Origin: Pseudomonadota bacterium
GTDB taxonomy: Bacteria; Desulfobacterota; Desulfobulbia; Desulfobulbales; SURF-16
Direction: 5' to 3'
Assembly (NCBI GenBank): GCA_018897105.1
Contig: JAHILF010000031.1
Location: 85,406-149,405, forward strand
Length of the DNA: 64,000 nt
Numbering within the stretch: the stretch's first letter is position 1; each line of letters begins with the position of its first letter. Positions 24,729-32,994 of the stretch are shown one piece after another. Both the position numbers and the translations under genes were made by a program. Below the pieces are notes generated by a model. That model was not told the DNA's origin. It ran no database searches and saw only the letters and a program-made list of their open reading frames with translations.

Positions 24729-27700
24729 TCAAAAATTATCAAAGGCTTTTCTGGTTTCCGACCACATCTTGTCCAGCCGCTTGGCCGAGATGGGAAATGA
24801 AGTTTTCAGCTCCTGGGCAAAGAGCGAAACCTTGAATTCCTCTATCATCAGGGCATATTCCCGGACCATTTGCAATTGCTCGGAGGAGAGGCCTTCCTGC
24901 TTGCGAAAATGTTTAAGTCTCTCCTGGTGCACCGCAAGCTGGGCAGCCTTTTCCGCATCCTTGGCCGGGTTCAGCATTTTTCGCTCCAGGCGGATGCGAA
25001 GGGCCTTCAGGTAGCGAGGGAAACGGCTCAGATCGCTCAGGTCAATTGTCTGCAGGAAACGGGGGGGCAGCAACTCCGTCACCTCCTGTCTCAAAAGGGT
25101 GCAGTCAGCCAGAGTGACACCGAGCTTGCTCTTCTTGCGGCAAGTTTGCTCCATGCCGGCAATGAAATCAAGCACGGCTCTTCTCTCCCGTAAAACATCG
25201 ACAACCTGATCCATGATCTGCATGGCCGGTCCATGAAGTCCCTGGTGTGTGACGTTTTGCACGATCTGGTCAAATTCCTGCTGGTCAGGGATCAGACCGG
25301 TCCGGCACTTAAATATTTCATCCAGCACCAGGCGAAACAGATCCTCATGAAATTCTTCATGGGAAGCGATGCCCTGATAAAGCGGCCAGCTGGCCCGGGG
25401 CAGGACAAGGTCCTTGGGCAGGGCCTTGCACTGTCTGGCAAACTGGAGACAGTAGAGGGCGCGCAAACCAGCCACTGTCTGCTGCCGCTGCTCCTCGGGG
25501 TCGGCAAACAGCCGCAGGGACACACTGCTGTCATCTTCTGCCACCAGTCCGGGATAGGCGAAACCGGCCAGCTGGCCCTCTTTGTCCTTGATGGTGATGC
25601 GCTGCGGCACCCCGGCAAAATCCCAGCCCTGCACCAGGGGCTTTTCCCAGCGACTGCGCAAGGCCTCAAGCCGGGGACTGCTGCCGCCTGCCTGGACCGG
25701 ATTTTTCATTATGGCGGCAAAGTCGCGGCTGCCGGCCACAGGTTTCCCTGTACCGTCAACGAGCTGACAACGCATCTTCAGATGCTCCGGCAGCGCGTCC
25801 CTGGGCCAGGCGCCCCGGTCAATCTGCAGCCGGAACCTCCGGGAGATCAAATCTTCAAGCTGCTGATAGAGCGACCCCTCATAAGGTCTGAGCTGTGGCA
25901 GCAGTTCGGCGGCGGTGCGCGGAATGGGAATAAGCTGCCGACGGATGAACTTGGGTAGTCCTTTCAGCAGAAAGATAATTTTTTCAAGCAGCAGCCCGGG
26001 CACCAGCCACTCAAATTTTTCGGCCTGCACATAGCCGGTCAGATCAGCTGGAATATTGACCGTCACCCCGTCCTGCTCCTCCCCCGGGGTAAATGAGTAA
26101 CTGAGCGGCAGGGTCAGCTCGCCGCAATGGATCTTCTGCGGATAATCGGCCAGTTCATCCCGCTCTGGCAGCTGCCTGAGGATATCCTCCCGCTGCATGC
26201 ACAGGAAATCATCCCCTTTCATTTTTTTCACCAGACGGATGAGACCTGCCCGGTCAAAAACATCGGCAGGCAGCCGCTTGTCATAAAACTCATAGAGCAG
26301 GAAATCATCCACCAGGATATCCCGACGGCGCAGGCGATCTTCCAGATCTGCCAGGCTGGCAATCAGCTGCCGGTTCTTTTCCAGAAAGTCAAAATGACCG
26401 CCGCACTCCCTTTCAACCAAAGCGGACTGGATAAAAATCTGTCTGGCCTCCTCCGGTTTGATCGGCCCGAAATTGACGCGCCGGTTCGCCTCGATGACCA
26501 GCCCGAAAAGGGTGATCTTGGCCAGGGCCGTGACCTGCCCGGATTTCTTCTCCCAGTGAGGCGCGGAATAGCTGTAGCGGCACAGCTCCCCGGCCAGGGG
26601 CTCCAGCCACTCAGACCTGATGCCCGCCACGGTACGGGCATAGAGTCGTGATGTCTCCACCAGTTCCGCAGCCATGATCCACTGTCCGGCCCGATTGAAC
26701 TGGGCGGAACCAGGAAAAATCATGAACTCCTTGCCCTGGCCACCCTGGTAAATATTCTTTTCCTTTTTCAGACCGATATTGCGAAGACTACCGGAGAGAA
26801 TCGCCTGGTGGATCTGATCATAGCCCCTGTCGTACCTCTTTTCCCTGTCCGCCACCAGCTCGTCCAGGCAGGATGATTTGCGGAAAAGATGATGCTCCTT
26901 GCTGTTACCCGCCGTGGCGAGCTGGGACCAGATCTGTTCATGGATGTCCCGCCATTCCCGCATGCGCTGATAGGCCAGAAAAGTATTCTTGCAAAACTTG
27001 CCGATGGCGGATCTGCTCCTCTTTGCCCGAACCAGATCATCATAGAGGTCCCACAGCTGGAGATAGGAGAGAAAATCAGAGCGTTCGGAGCGGAAGCGCT
27101 CATGGGCCGCATCGGCCTGCTGGGCGTTTTCCGTCGGCCTGATGCGGGGATCCTGAATGCTTAAGGCGGCGGCGATGATCACCACCTCGCGCAGGCAGCC
27201 GTTTTCCCGGGAGCTGATAATCATACGGCTGATCCGAGGATCAAGGGGCAGGCCGGCCATGAGCTTCCCCCGTTCGGTCAGCCTGCGGCTCTTGTCGATG
27301 GCACCGAGTTCGGTCAGCATCTGATAACCGTCATGAATAGCCCTGGGGGCCGGCGGATCGATAAAGGGAAATTTTTTCGGGCTGCCGAGCCTGAGCGCAA
27401 CCATGCGCAGGATGACCTCGGCCAGGTTGGCGCGCACAATTTCCGGCAGGGTGAACTCCGGCCGCCCCAGATACTCTTCTTCGCTGTAGAGTCTGACGCA
27501 GATGCCCGGCGCCACCCGGCCGCAGCGGCCGGCCCGTTGATCGCAGCTCGCCCGCGATATGGAACTGACCGGCAGCTTGGTGGTTTGCGCCCTGACATTG
27601 TAGGTCGAGATACGCGCCAGCCCGGTATCAACCACATAACGGATGCCGGGCACGGTGACCGATGTCTCCGCCACATTGGTGCAGACCACGATCTTGCGGA

Positions 27701-28565
27701 CAGAACTTTTTCTGAAGATGCGGTTCTGGTCAAGCCCGGACAATCTGCCAAAAAGCGGCAGCATCTCGGGTTCGCTCTCCTTGATGCCCAACCGGGGCCC
27801 GTCATTTCTGAACCGTTTTCCCAGCAGTTCAATCGTGTCGCGGATGTCCCGTTCCGTGGGCATGAAGACCAGCATATCCCCGCCCGGCCCGGAACGGCAC
27901 AGGTCCATCACTGCTTGAGCGGCCTGTTCCACATAGCCCAGGTCCTGTATGGCGGACTCGTCCAGCCCATCCTCATCCGCTACGGCATAGCGGATCTCAA
28001 CCGGATAGGTCCGGCCGCTCACCTTGATGACCGGCGCCCCGGCAAAGGCCCTGGAAAATTTCTCCGTATCGATGGTGGCCGAAGTGATGATAATTTTCAA
28101 ATCCGCTCTTTTTTTCAGGATTTTCTTAAGAATCCCTAACAGAAAATCAATATTAAGGCTTCGTTCATGGGCTTCGTCGATTATAATGGTATCATAGGCC
28201 CGCAGGTCAGGATCGTTCTGGGTCTCGGCCAGCAGGATGCCGTCGGTCATGAACTTGATGCGGGTAGCCGGTATTGTCTGATTGCTGAAACGTATCTTGT
28301 AGCCGACCAGATAGCTGAGTGGGCCGAGTTCCTCGCGGACTCTGGCGGCGACCGAAGTCGCGGCAAGCCGGCGGGGCTGGGTGCAGCCGATCAGTTTTTT
28401 CACGCCCCGTCCCGCTTCCAGGCACATTTTGGGGATCTGGGTGCTTTTGCCGGAACCGGTGTCACCGGCAATCACTACCACCTGGTGGTGGCGTATTGTC
28501 TCGATGATACGCTCTTTTTCAGCAGTTATGGGCAGAACTTCCGGATAAGTTATGGAATTTCTCAT
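24729..28565 (-). CDS. hrpA: ATP-dependent RNA helicase HrpA
   Basis: 1278 residues, the usual length for HrpA. Walker A GDTGSGKSTQIPK and the DEAH box (IIIDEAHERSLN) come first, then SATIDTEKFS and the C-terminal helicase domain with DQRAGRCGRVAPGICVRLYS. After the helicase core come the helicase-associated, OB-fold and long DUF3418-type C-terminal regions found in bacterial HrpA. It is a cytoplasmic RNA-remodelling enzyme linked to mRNA processing and ribosome rescue. The frame is intact with no sign of transfer. Confidence 0.95.
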   Translation of the reverse strand: MRNSITYPEVLPITAEKERIIETIRHHQVVVIAGDTGSGKSTQIPKMCLEAGRGVKKLIGCTQPRRLAATSVAARVREELGPLSYLVGYKIRFSNQTIPATRIKFMTDGILLAETQNDPDLRAYDTIIIDEAHERSLNIDFLLGILKKILKKRADLKIIITSATIDTEKFSRAFAGAPVIKVSGRTYPVEIRYAVADEDGLDESAIQDLGYVEQAAQAVMDLCRSGPGGDMLVFMPTERDIRDTIELLGKRFRNDGPRLGIKESEPEMLPLFGRLSGLDQNRIFRKSSVRKIVVCTNVAETSVTVPGIRYVVDTGLARISTYNVRAQTTKLPVSSISRASCDQRAGRCGRVAPGICVRLYSEEEYLGRPEFTLPEIVRANLAEVILRMVALRLGSPKKFPFIDPPAPRAIHDGYQMLTELGAIDKSRRLTERGKLMAGLPLDPRISRMIISSRENGCLREVVIIAAALSIQDPRIRPTENAQQADAAHERFRSERSDFLSYLQLWDLYDDLVRAKRSRSAIGKFCKNTFLAYQRMREWRDIHEQIWSQLATAGNSKEHHLFRKSSCLDELVADREKRYDRGYDQIHQAILSGSLRNIGLKKEKNIYQGGQGKEFMIFPGSAQFNRAGQWIMAAELVETSRLYARTVAGIRSEWLEPLAGELCRYSYSAPHWEKKSGQVTALAKITLFGLVIEANRRVNFGPIKPEEARQIFIQSALVERECGGHFDFLEKNRQLIASLADLEDRLRRRDILVDDFLLYEFYDKRLPADVFDRAGLIRLVKKMKGDDFLCMQREDILRQLPERDELADYPQKIHCGELTLPLSYSFTPGEEQDGVTVNIPADLTGYVQAEKFEWLVPGLLLEKIIFLLKGLPKFIRRQLIPIPRTAAELLPQLRPYEGSLYQQLEDLISRRFRLQIDRGAWPRDALPEHLKMRCQLVDGTGKPVAGSRDFAAIMKNPVQAGGSSPRLEALRSRWEKPLVQGWDFAGVPQRITIKDKEGQLAGFAYPGLVAEDDSSVSLRLFADPEEQRQQTVAGLRALYCLQFARQCKALPKDLVLPRASWPLYQGIASHEEFHEDLFRLVLDEIFKCRTGLIPDQQEFDQIVQNVTHQGLHGPAMQIMDQVVDVLRERRAVLDFIAGMEQTCRKKSKLGVTLADCTLLRQEVTELLPPRFLQTIDLSDLSRFPRYLKALRIRLERKMLNPAKDAEKAAQLAVHQERLKHFRKQEGLSSEQLQMVREYALMIEEFKVSLFAQELKTSFPISAKRLDKMWSETRKAFDNF

Positions 28566-28583
28566 GAATTAAGTGATAAATAT

Positions 28584-28613
28584 TTGAAACAAAGTAAGAA
28601 ATTTGTTTATAAT
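28584..28613 (+). promoter_or_regulatory. Sigma70-type promoter for the actin-like gene
   Basis: TTGAAA at 28584-28589 and a perfect TATAAT at 28608-28613 are separated by 18 bp in an AT-rich region about 100 bp before the actin-like gene, which starts divergently from hrpA. Confidence 0.65.
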
Positions 28614-28716
28614 CAAGGATTGATACTATATATAAAGGAATCTACCAGTCTAGCAGCAAAATTATACGAAATATTTTCGCTTCTACAAGGTATATTGTGG
28701 TAGCAGGTAATCGCCA

Positions 28717-29919
28717 ATGTCGCACTTTAAAAAAAAGAAAAAACAGTTGGCCTTCAATCGCTTTTCAACTCCAGCTACCACAAGCGTAATGCAAACAAGT
28801 CCCGATATTGAGGATGAGGAAGGGGGAACAAGTATGGCACAGGATATGGAACATATTGAGACCGCTATTGAAGCATCACAGAAGATGGTTGTTTCCAGGG
28901 AAAAAGAGATCGGCGAAGAAGCTGAAAAGCCGACCGGACCTATCGGCCTTGATATCGGCACCAGCCATATCGTCATGTCCCAGAACAAGGGCAGGAACAT
29001 TTACACGGTCAAGCAACTCAATGCCTTTTTTACCGTTCCCTACTCAAAATTCACCAAAAAGATTCTCGTTGAAAACGACGTGACCTTTCTGGAAAAACAT
29101 AACCAGTTCTATATTCTGGGTTATTCGGCGGAAAATTTCGCCAACATGTTCAACACCAACACCCGGCGAACCATGGAAAAAGGGTTGTTGAGCGCCAAGG
29201 AGGATGAGAGCATCAATGTCCTGCAGGCCATTATCGACACCCTGATCACCCGGCCTGACAAGACCGGCGAAATCGTCTGTTTCAGCCTCCCCGGCGAACC
29301 GGTGGACGGGCTCAACTCGGTGGTCTACCACGAATCGATCCTGAAAATGTATCTGACCAGCCTGGGCTACAGACCCATTTCCATCAATGAAGGGCTGGCC
29401 ACCATCATGGCTGAGCTGTCCAACGACAACTTCACCGGCCTCGGCATCAGCATGGGCGGCGGCATGTGCAATATCTGCCTCTCCTACCTCTCCGTGCCAG
29501 TCATCAGCTTCAGTATCCAGAAGGGCGGCGATTACATTGATTCCATGGTCGGCGTTTCCCTGGGAGAGCCGGCGACCAAGATAAAAACCATCAAGGAAAG
29601 CTCACTGAACCTCGCCAGGCCACCCAAGGACCGCATTGAAACCGCCCTTGACATTTATTATGTTGATCTGGTTTCCAGCCTGCTCGACACCCTGGAAAAG
29701 GTGATGAAGAAGAGCGACAAAATCCCGAAAATCGCCAAACCGGTGCCCATTGTGCTGAGCGGCGGCACAGTGCTGCCCAAGGGATTTCAGGATCTGTTCG
29801 AGAGAAGCCTGGGAAAAGTGGATCTTCCCATTGCTGTTTCCGAGATCCGTATTGCGGAAGACCCGCTGAACACCACAGCCAAGGGCGCCATGGTAATGGC
29901 CCTGTCAGAGGCTATTTAG
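28717..29919 (+). CDS. Actin-like ATPase (MreB/ParM/MamK superfamily)
   Basis: 400 residues from ATG 28717. The first about 75 residues are charged and probably disordered (Lys-rich, then Glu-rich). ATG 28834 has a better RBS (GAAGGGGGAA) and would remove half of this. From residue 76 the protein shows an actin-fold phosphate-1 loop (GPIGLDIGTSHIV), a phosphate-2 type GLGISMGGGMCNI and an adenosine-like LSGGTVLPKGF. It is clearly not the housekeeping MreB, which normally sits beside mreCD. It is alone on its strand with its own promoter and terminator, facing the pentapeptide-repeat gene. It may form filaments for positioning a cell structure. The closest family cannot be settled by eye. Confidence 0.8.
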   Translation: MSHFKKKKKQLAFNRFSTPATTSVMQTSPDIEDEEGGTSMAQDMEHIETAIEASQKMVVSREKEIGEEAEKPTGPIGLDIGTSHIVMSQNKGRNIYTVKQLNAFFTVPYSKFTKKILVENDVTFLEKHNQFYILGYSAENFANMFNTNTRRTMEKGLLSAKEDESINVLQAIIDTLITRPDKTGEIVCFSLPGEPVDGLNSVVYHESILKMYLTSLGYRPISINEGLATIMAELSNDNFTGLGISMGGGMCNICLSYLSVPVISFSIQKGGDYIDSMVGVSLGEPATKIKTIKESSLNLARPPKDRIETALDIYYVDLVSSLLDTLEKVMKKSDKIPKIAKPVPIVLSGGTVLPKGFQDLFERSLGKVDLPIAVSEIRIAEDPLNTTAKGAMVMALSEAI

Positions 29920-29930
29920 GAGCCGTTACG

Positions 29931-29955
29931 AAATAACATGGCCATGTTATTTTTT
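29931..29955 (+). terminator. Rho-independent terminator after the actin-like gene
   Basis: AAATAACATGG is followed directly by CCATGTTATTTTTT, giving a tight hairpin with a T-run. It lies 11 bp after the stop codon. A wider pairing GCCGTT / AACGGC encloses it. Confidence 0.85.
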
Positions 29956-30010
29956 ACAACGGCTTAGCGGTTTGATTGGCGGTTAGCTCAGGCTCATGGG
30001 GGTGACCTCA

Positions 30011-32647
30011 TCACTCCCTGGCTGACTCCAACCGCTTGCGGCGGTCATCAAAACGATCGGCAGACACGACTGCTATTTCCTGGCTGCCGATCAGGCGGTT
30101 CTGATAATAAAACTCCACGTTCCAGGCACCCTGCTGCGGCTCGCCGTCACCGGTGAAACTGTATGACGCCACCTGGCGCCGGCAATAACCGGCGCTGACT
30201 GATTCGACGCCAACCACCTTTTTTTGCGGACTCAGCCATTTAATGGTAACCGGGATCTCCTGATTGCCCGGCATGAAATTGACCGAATACAGCACTCCCA
30301 TGACGGTTCCTTTCAGCGCCGGTACTCCTGCCTCTCCTGAGGCAAACATGCGGTGCTTCACCAGATTCGCCTCGATTTCACTCAAACCCGCAAAGGCGGC
30401 GTTCAAATCCTTTTCCTCTTTAAACGGTTGCCGGATTACGCCGGAATTTTCAATTTTGAGTCCCCAGATCTTGACCACCCTGCCCTTCTCCGTGGCCGGC
30501 AGGTCGTCAGTAGCATCATTTGCCGTAACCTCCTCCCCTCCGCCGGCAAGCTGCTCTCGCCCGCTCTGTTCAGCAATTTTCTGCAGCTCACCGCTGTCGG
30601 CATTTCGGGCCCTGTCCAGATTTTTGGCGTTATGCATGTCAGCGCTGGACAGCACGACCTTGTCGAGATTGGCCCGATTGAGGTTGGCATCGGTGAAAAT
30701 GGCATCCTTGACCTCAGCTTCCGTCAGGTTGGCATCGGTGAGATTGGCCCACCGAAAATCAGCCTTGCCCAGATTGGACTTGGTCAGATCCGCCTTGGTC
30801 AGATCCGCATTGGAAAAATCCACATAGCGCAGATCCGCATTGGACATGTTGGCACCGGTCAGATTGGCATTGCTCAGATCAAAACGGGTAATGCGGATAT
30901 CGTTGAGCAGAGTGGAACCGATGGTCCTGATGTTCATGCTGAAACTGCTGGAGAGATTGATGCCGGTGAGATTGGCCCCTTTCAGGTCGGCATTGGTCAG
31001 GTCGGCACTGGTCAGATCACTGTTGGTGAGATCGGCATTGCTCAGATAGGCATTCTGCAGATTCGTCTCATTGAGCAGCGCCTCCTGCAGAGAGGCATCG
31101 GTGAGATTGGCCTGGCTCAGGTTGGCCTGGCTCAGGTTGGCCTTGCCCAGGTTGCTGCCGGTCAGGTTGGTCCTGACCAGACTTGCCCCATCAATAAGGC
31201 TTGCCCCTTGCAGATTGGCCCCGGTTAGATTGGCATCATCCAGCACCGCCTTCGCAAGTTTTACCCCCACCAGGCTGGCATTGGTCAGATTCGCTTCTGC
31301 CAGCAGGGCCCCGGTCAGATCACATCTGTCCAACACCGCACTGGTCAAATTGGCCTGGCGCAGTTCGGTGCGCAGAAGCCTGGCATCGGCCAGCTGGGTT
31401 TGATGCAGATTGACCCGGGAAAGACGCGCCTTATCCAGCACCGCCCCCTGCAGCATGGCCGTGCTCAGATCGGCTTCGGCAAGATTGGCCAGGGTTAGAT
31501 CAGCACCCCGCAGATCACAGCCGTACAGTTTGCCTCCGGTGATATCCGCCCCCACCAGCTGTACCCCGGCCAGTTTGGCCTTGGTTAAATCAGCCCCCTT
31601 GAGGCTGGTGCCGGACAGATTGGCGCCCTGCAGATCAGTGGTGGTCAGATTGCTCTGATCCAGCCGCGCCTTGTGGAAATTGGTCTCCCGCACACTGGTC
31701 CTGGTCAGGTCGGCGCCGGTGAAATCAGCTCCGGAGGCATCGGCCTTACTGCAATCCGCCTCAACCAGGTTGGCCCCGGACAGATTGGCGTCTTCCAGCA
31801 CGGCGCTGCGCAGATTGGTCCTGGAGAGATTGGCGTTGGTCAGATCCGCTCCGGCCAGATTGGCCGCGGTCAGATCCGCTTTGTCGATGGCCGCCTCAAC
31901 CAACACGGCCTCCTTCAGCTTGCTTTCACTCAGATCGGCATACTGCAGATTTGCCCCTTTGAGATTTGCCCGCCGCAGATCGGCCCTGAACAGATCGGCC
32001 TTGCTCAGGTCAGCCTTCTCAAGATTGGCGTCACGCAGGTCAACATCCCGCAGGTCCATGGCGGACAGGTTGATACCGCTCAGGTCTTTGCCCCGCAGAT
32101 CCCTGGATGACTGGAGGATGCGGGCAACCTCAACCAGACGGATATATTCCGGGGACTGGACCGGCAGCTTGCTGAGAGGCAGAGGCCGGTAATCAAGCTC
32201 AGGCGGCAGGGCTGTGGCAAACAGGGCAGGCATGCGATCATTGAAATAATAAAGCACGGAAGTGGACAGGAGCAGCAGAGAAAAAAAGGTCAGCACCATT
32301 TTCTGCGCCCGGGATCTGCGTTGCAGAAATTGCCATTGCCTGAGGGCCAAAGCAGAAAAAGCCAGAGATAATGAACTTTTTTGGGCGGCCTCTTTTTTAA
32401 CGACCGCCGTCAGGATGACTTTTGTAGCGGTTTTGCATTTCGGACAGGCCGAAGTCCTGCCGGCATATCGGCCGGGCAGTTTCCGGGCAAAACCGCACTG
32501 ACGGCAGGCAAAAAGTGCGGTCAGATCGCTGTCGGCCGCCTGGCCGGGAATCCTGATCAGAGTGCGGCATTTCGGGCAGCGAAAAGCCCTGTCCCGGGGG
32601 GAGGGACTGATTTCCTTAGTGAATCCACATGTGCAGCGAACAATCAT
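30011..32647 (-). CDS. Giant pentapeptide-repeat protein with two zinc-ribbon motifs and a membrane helix
   Basis: I start at the ATG at 32647 (MIVRCTCGF), giving 878 residues; the frame is open further upstream only from a TTG. The N-terminus has two Cys-rich treble-clef-like units (RCTCGF..FRCPKCRTL and ACRQCGF..SACPKCKT), then a basic stretch and one membrane helix (about residues 117-137). About 500 residues of A(D/N)LXX pentapeptide repeats follow, around a hundred coils predicting a very long right-handed beta-helix. A C-terminal non-repeat domain of about 165 residues begins near EKGRVVKIWGLKIE. The order suggests cytoplasmic zinc ribbons and a rod on the other side of the membrane. 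The function is unknown. It converges on the actin-like gene. Confidence 0.85.
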   Translation of the reverse strand: MIVRCTCGFTKEISPSPRDRAFRCPKCRTLIRIPGQAADSDLTALFACRQCGFARKLPGRYAGRTSACPKCKTATKVILTAVVKKEAAQKSSLSLAFSALALRQWQFLQRRSRAQKMVLTFFSLLLLSTSVLYYFNDRMPALFATALPPELDYRPLPLSKLPVQSPEYIRLVEVARILQSSRDLRGKDLSGINLSAMDLRDVDLRDANLEKADLSKADLFRADLRRANLKGANLQYADLSESKLKEAVLVEAAIDKADLTAANLAGADLTNANLSRTNLRSAVLEDANLSGANLVEADCSKADASGADFTGADLTRTSVRETNFHKARLDQSNLTTTDLQGANLSGTSLKGADLTKAKLAGVQLVGADITGGKLYGCDLRGADLTLANLAEADLSTAMLQGAVLDKARLSRVNLHQTQLADARLLRTELRQANLTSAVLDRCDLTGALLAEANLTNASLVGVKLAKAVLDDANLTGANLQGASLIDGASLVRTNLTGSNLGKANLSQANLSQANLTDASLQEALLNETNLQNAYLSNADLTNSDLTSADLTNADLKGANLTGINLSSSFSMNIRTIGSTLLNDIRITRFDLSNANLTGANMSNADLRYVDFSNADLTKADLTKSNLGKADFRWANLTDANLTEAEVKDAIFTDANLNRANLDKVVLSSADMHNAKNLDRARNADSGELQKIAEQSGREQLAGGGEEVTANDATDDLPATEKGRVVKIWGLKIENSGVIRQPFKEEKDLNAAFAGLSEIEANLVKHRMFASGEAGVPALKGTVMGVLYSVNFMPGNQEIPVTIKWLSPQKKVVGVESVSAGYCRRQVASYSFTGDGEPQQGAWNVEFYYQNRLIGSQEIAVVSADRFDDRRKRLESARE

Positions 32648-32994
32648 GTTGATAAAACATCCCCGAATTTCTTCATTGTCATGCAGGCAGAAGCAACACA
32701 AGTATGCTGCGGCAACACAAGATTTTTTTAGCGAACCGACGGGCTCATGGTATTGCGCCTGATCAATATCTTTTTTTATCGGTCTGTTGCTTTCCGGACT
32801 GAAAGAAATCTTTCAATAACTTTCATTTGAAGTCCGACAAGTTACCCTGTAAACTCTTTATTTGAAGATATGCTTTGCAAAACCATGCCGGTACTGGCAG
32901 TTTTATTTTAGCACGGAACATTTGCAAGAAGACGAATAGAAAAAAAGTAGAGCTGGTCCGTCAACCTCTCTGAACAGGAAATCACCCAAAAAGA

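Noticed and set aside
25233..28703. Several plus-strand frames opposite hrpA
   Set aside because: Antisense shadows of a strongly conserved helicase gene.
30264..32192. Several long open frames on the plus strand opposite the pentapeptide-repeat gene
   Set aside because: They are shadows: the repeat's regular codon pattern leaves other frames open, and their translations are low-complexity copies without RBS or motifs.
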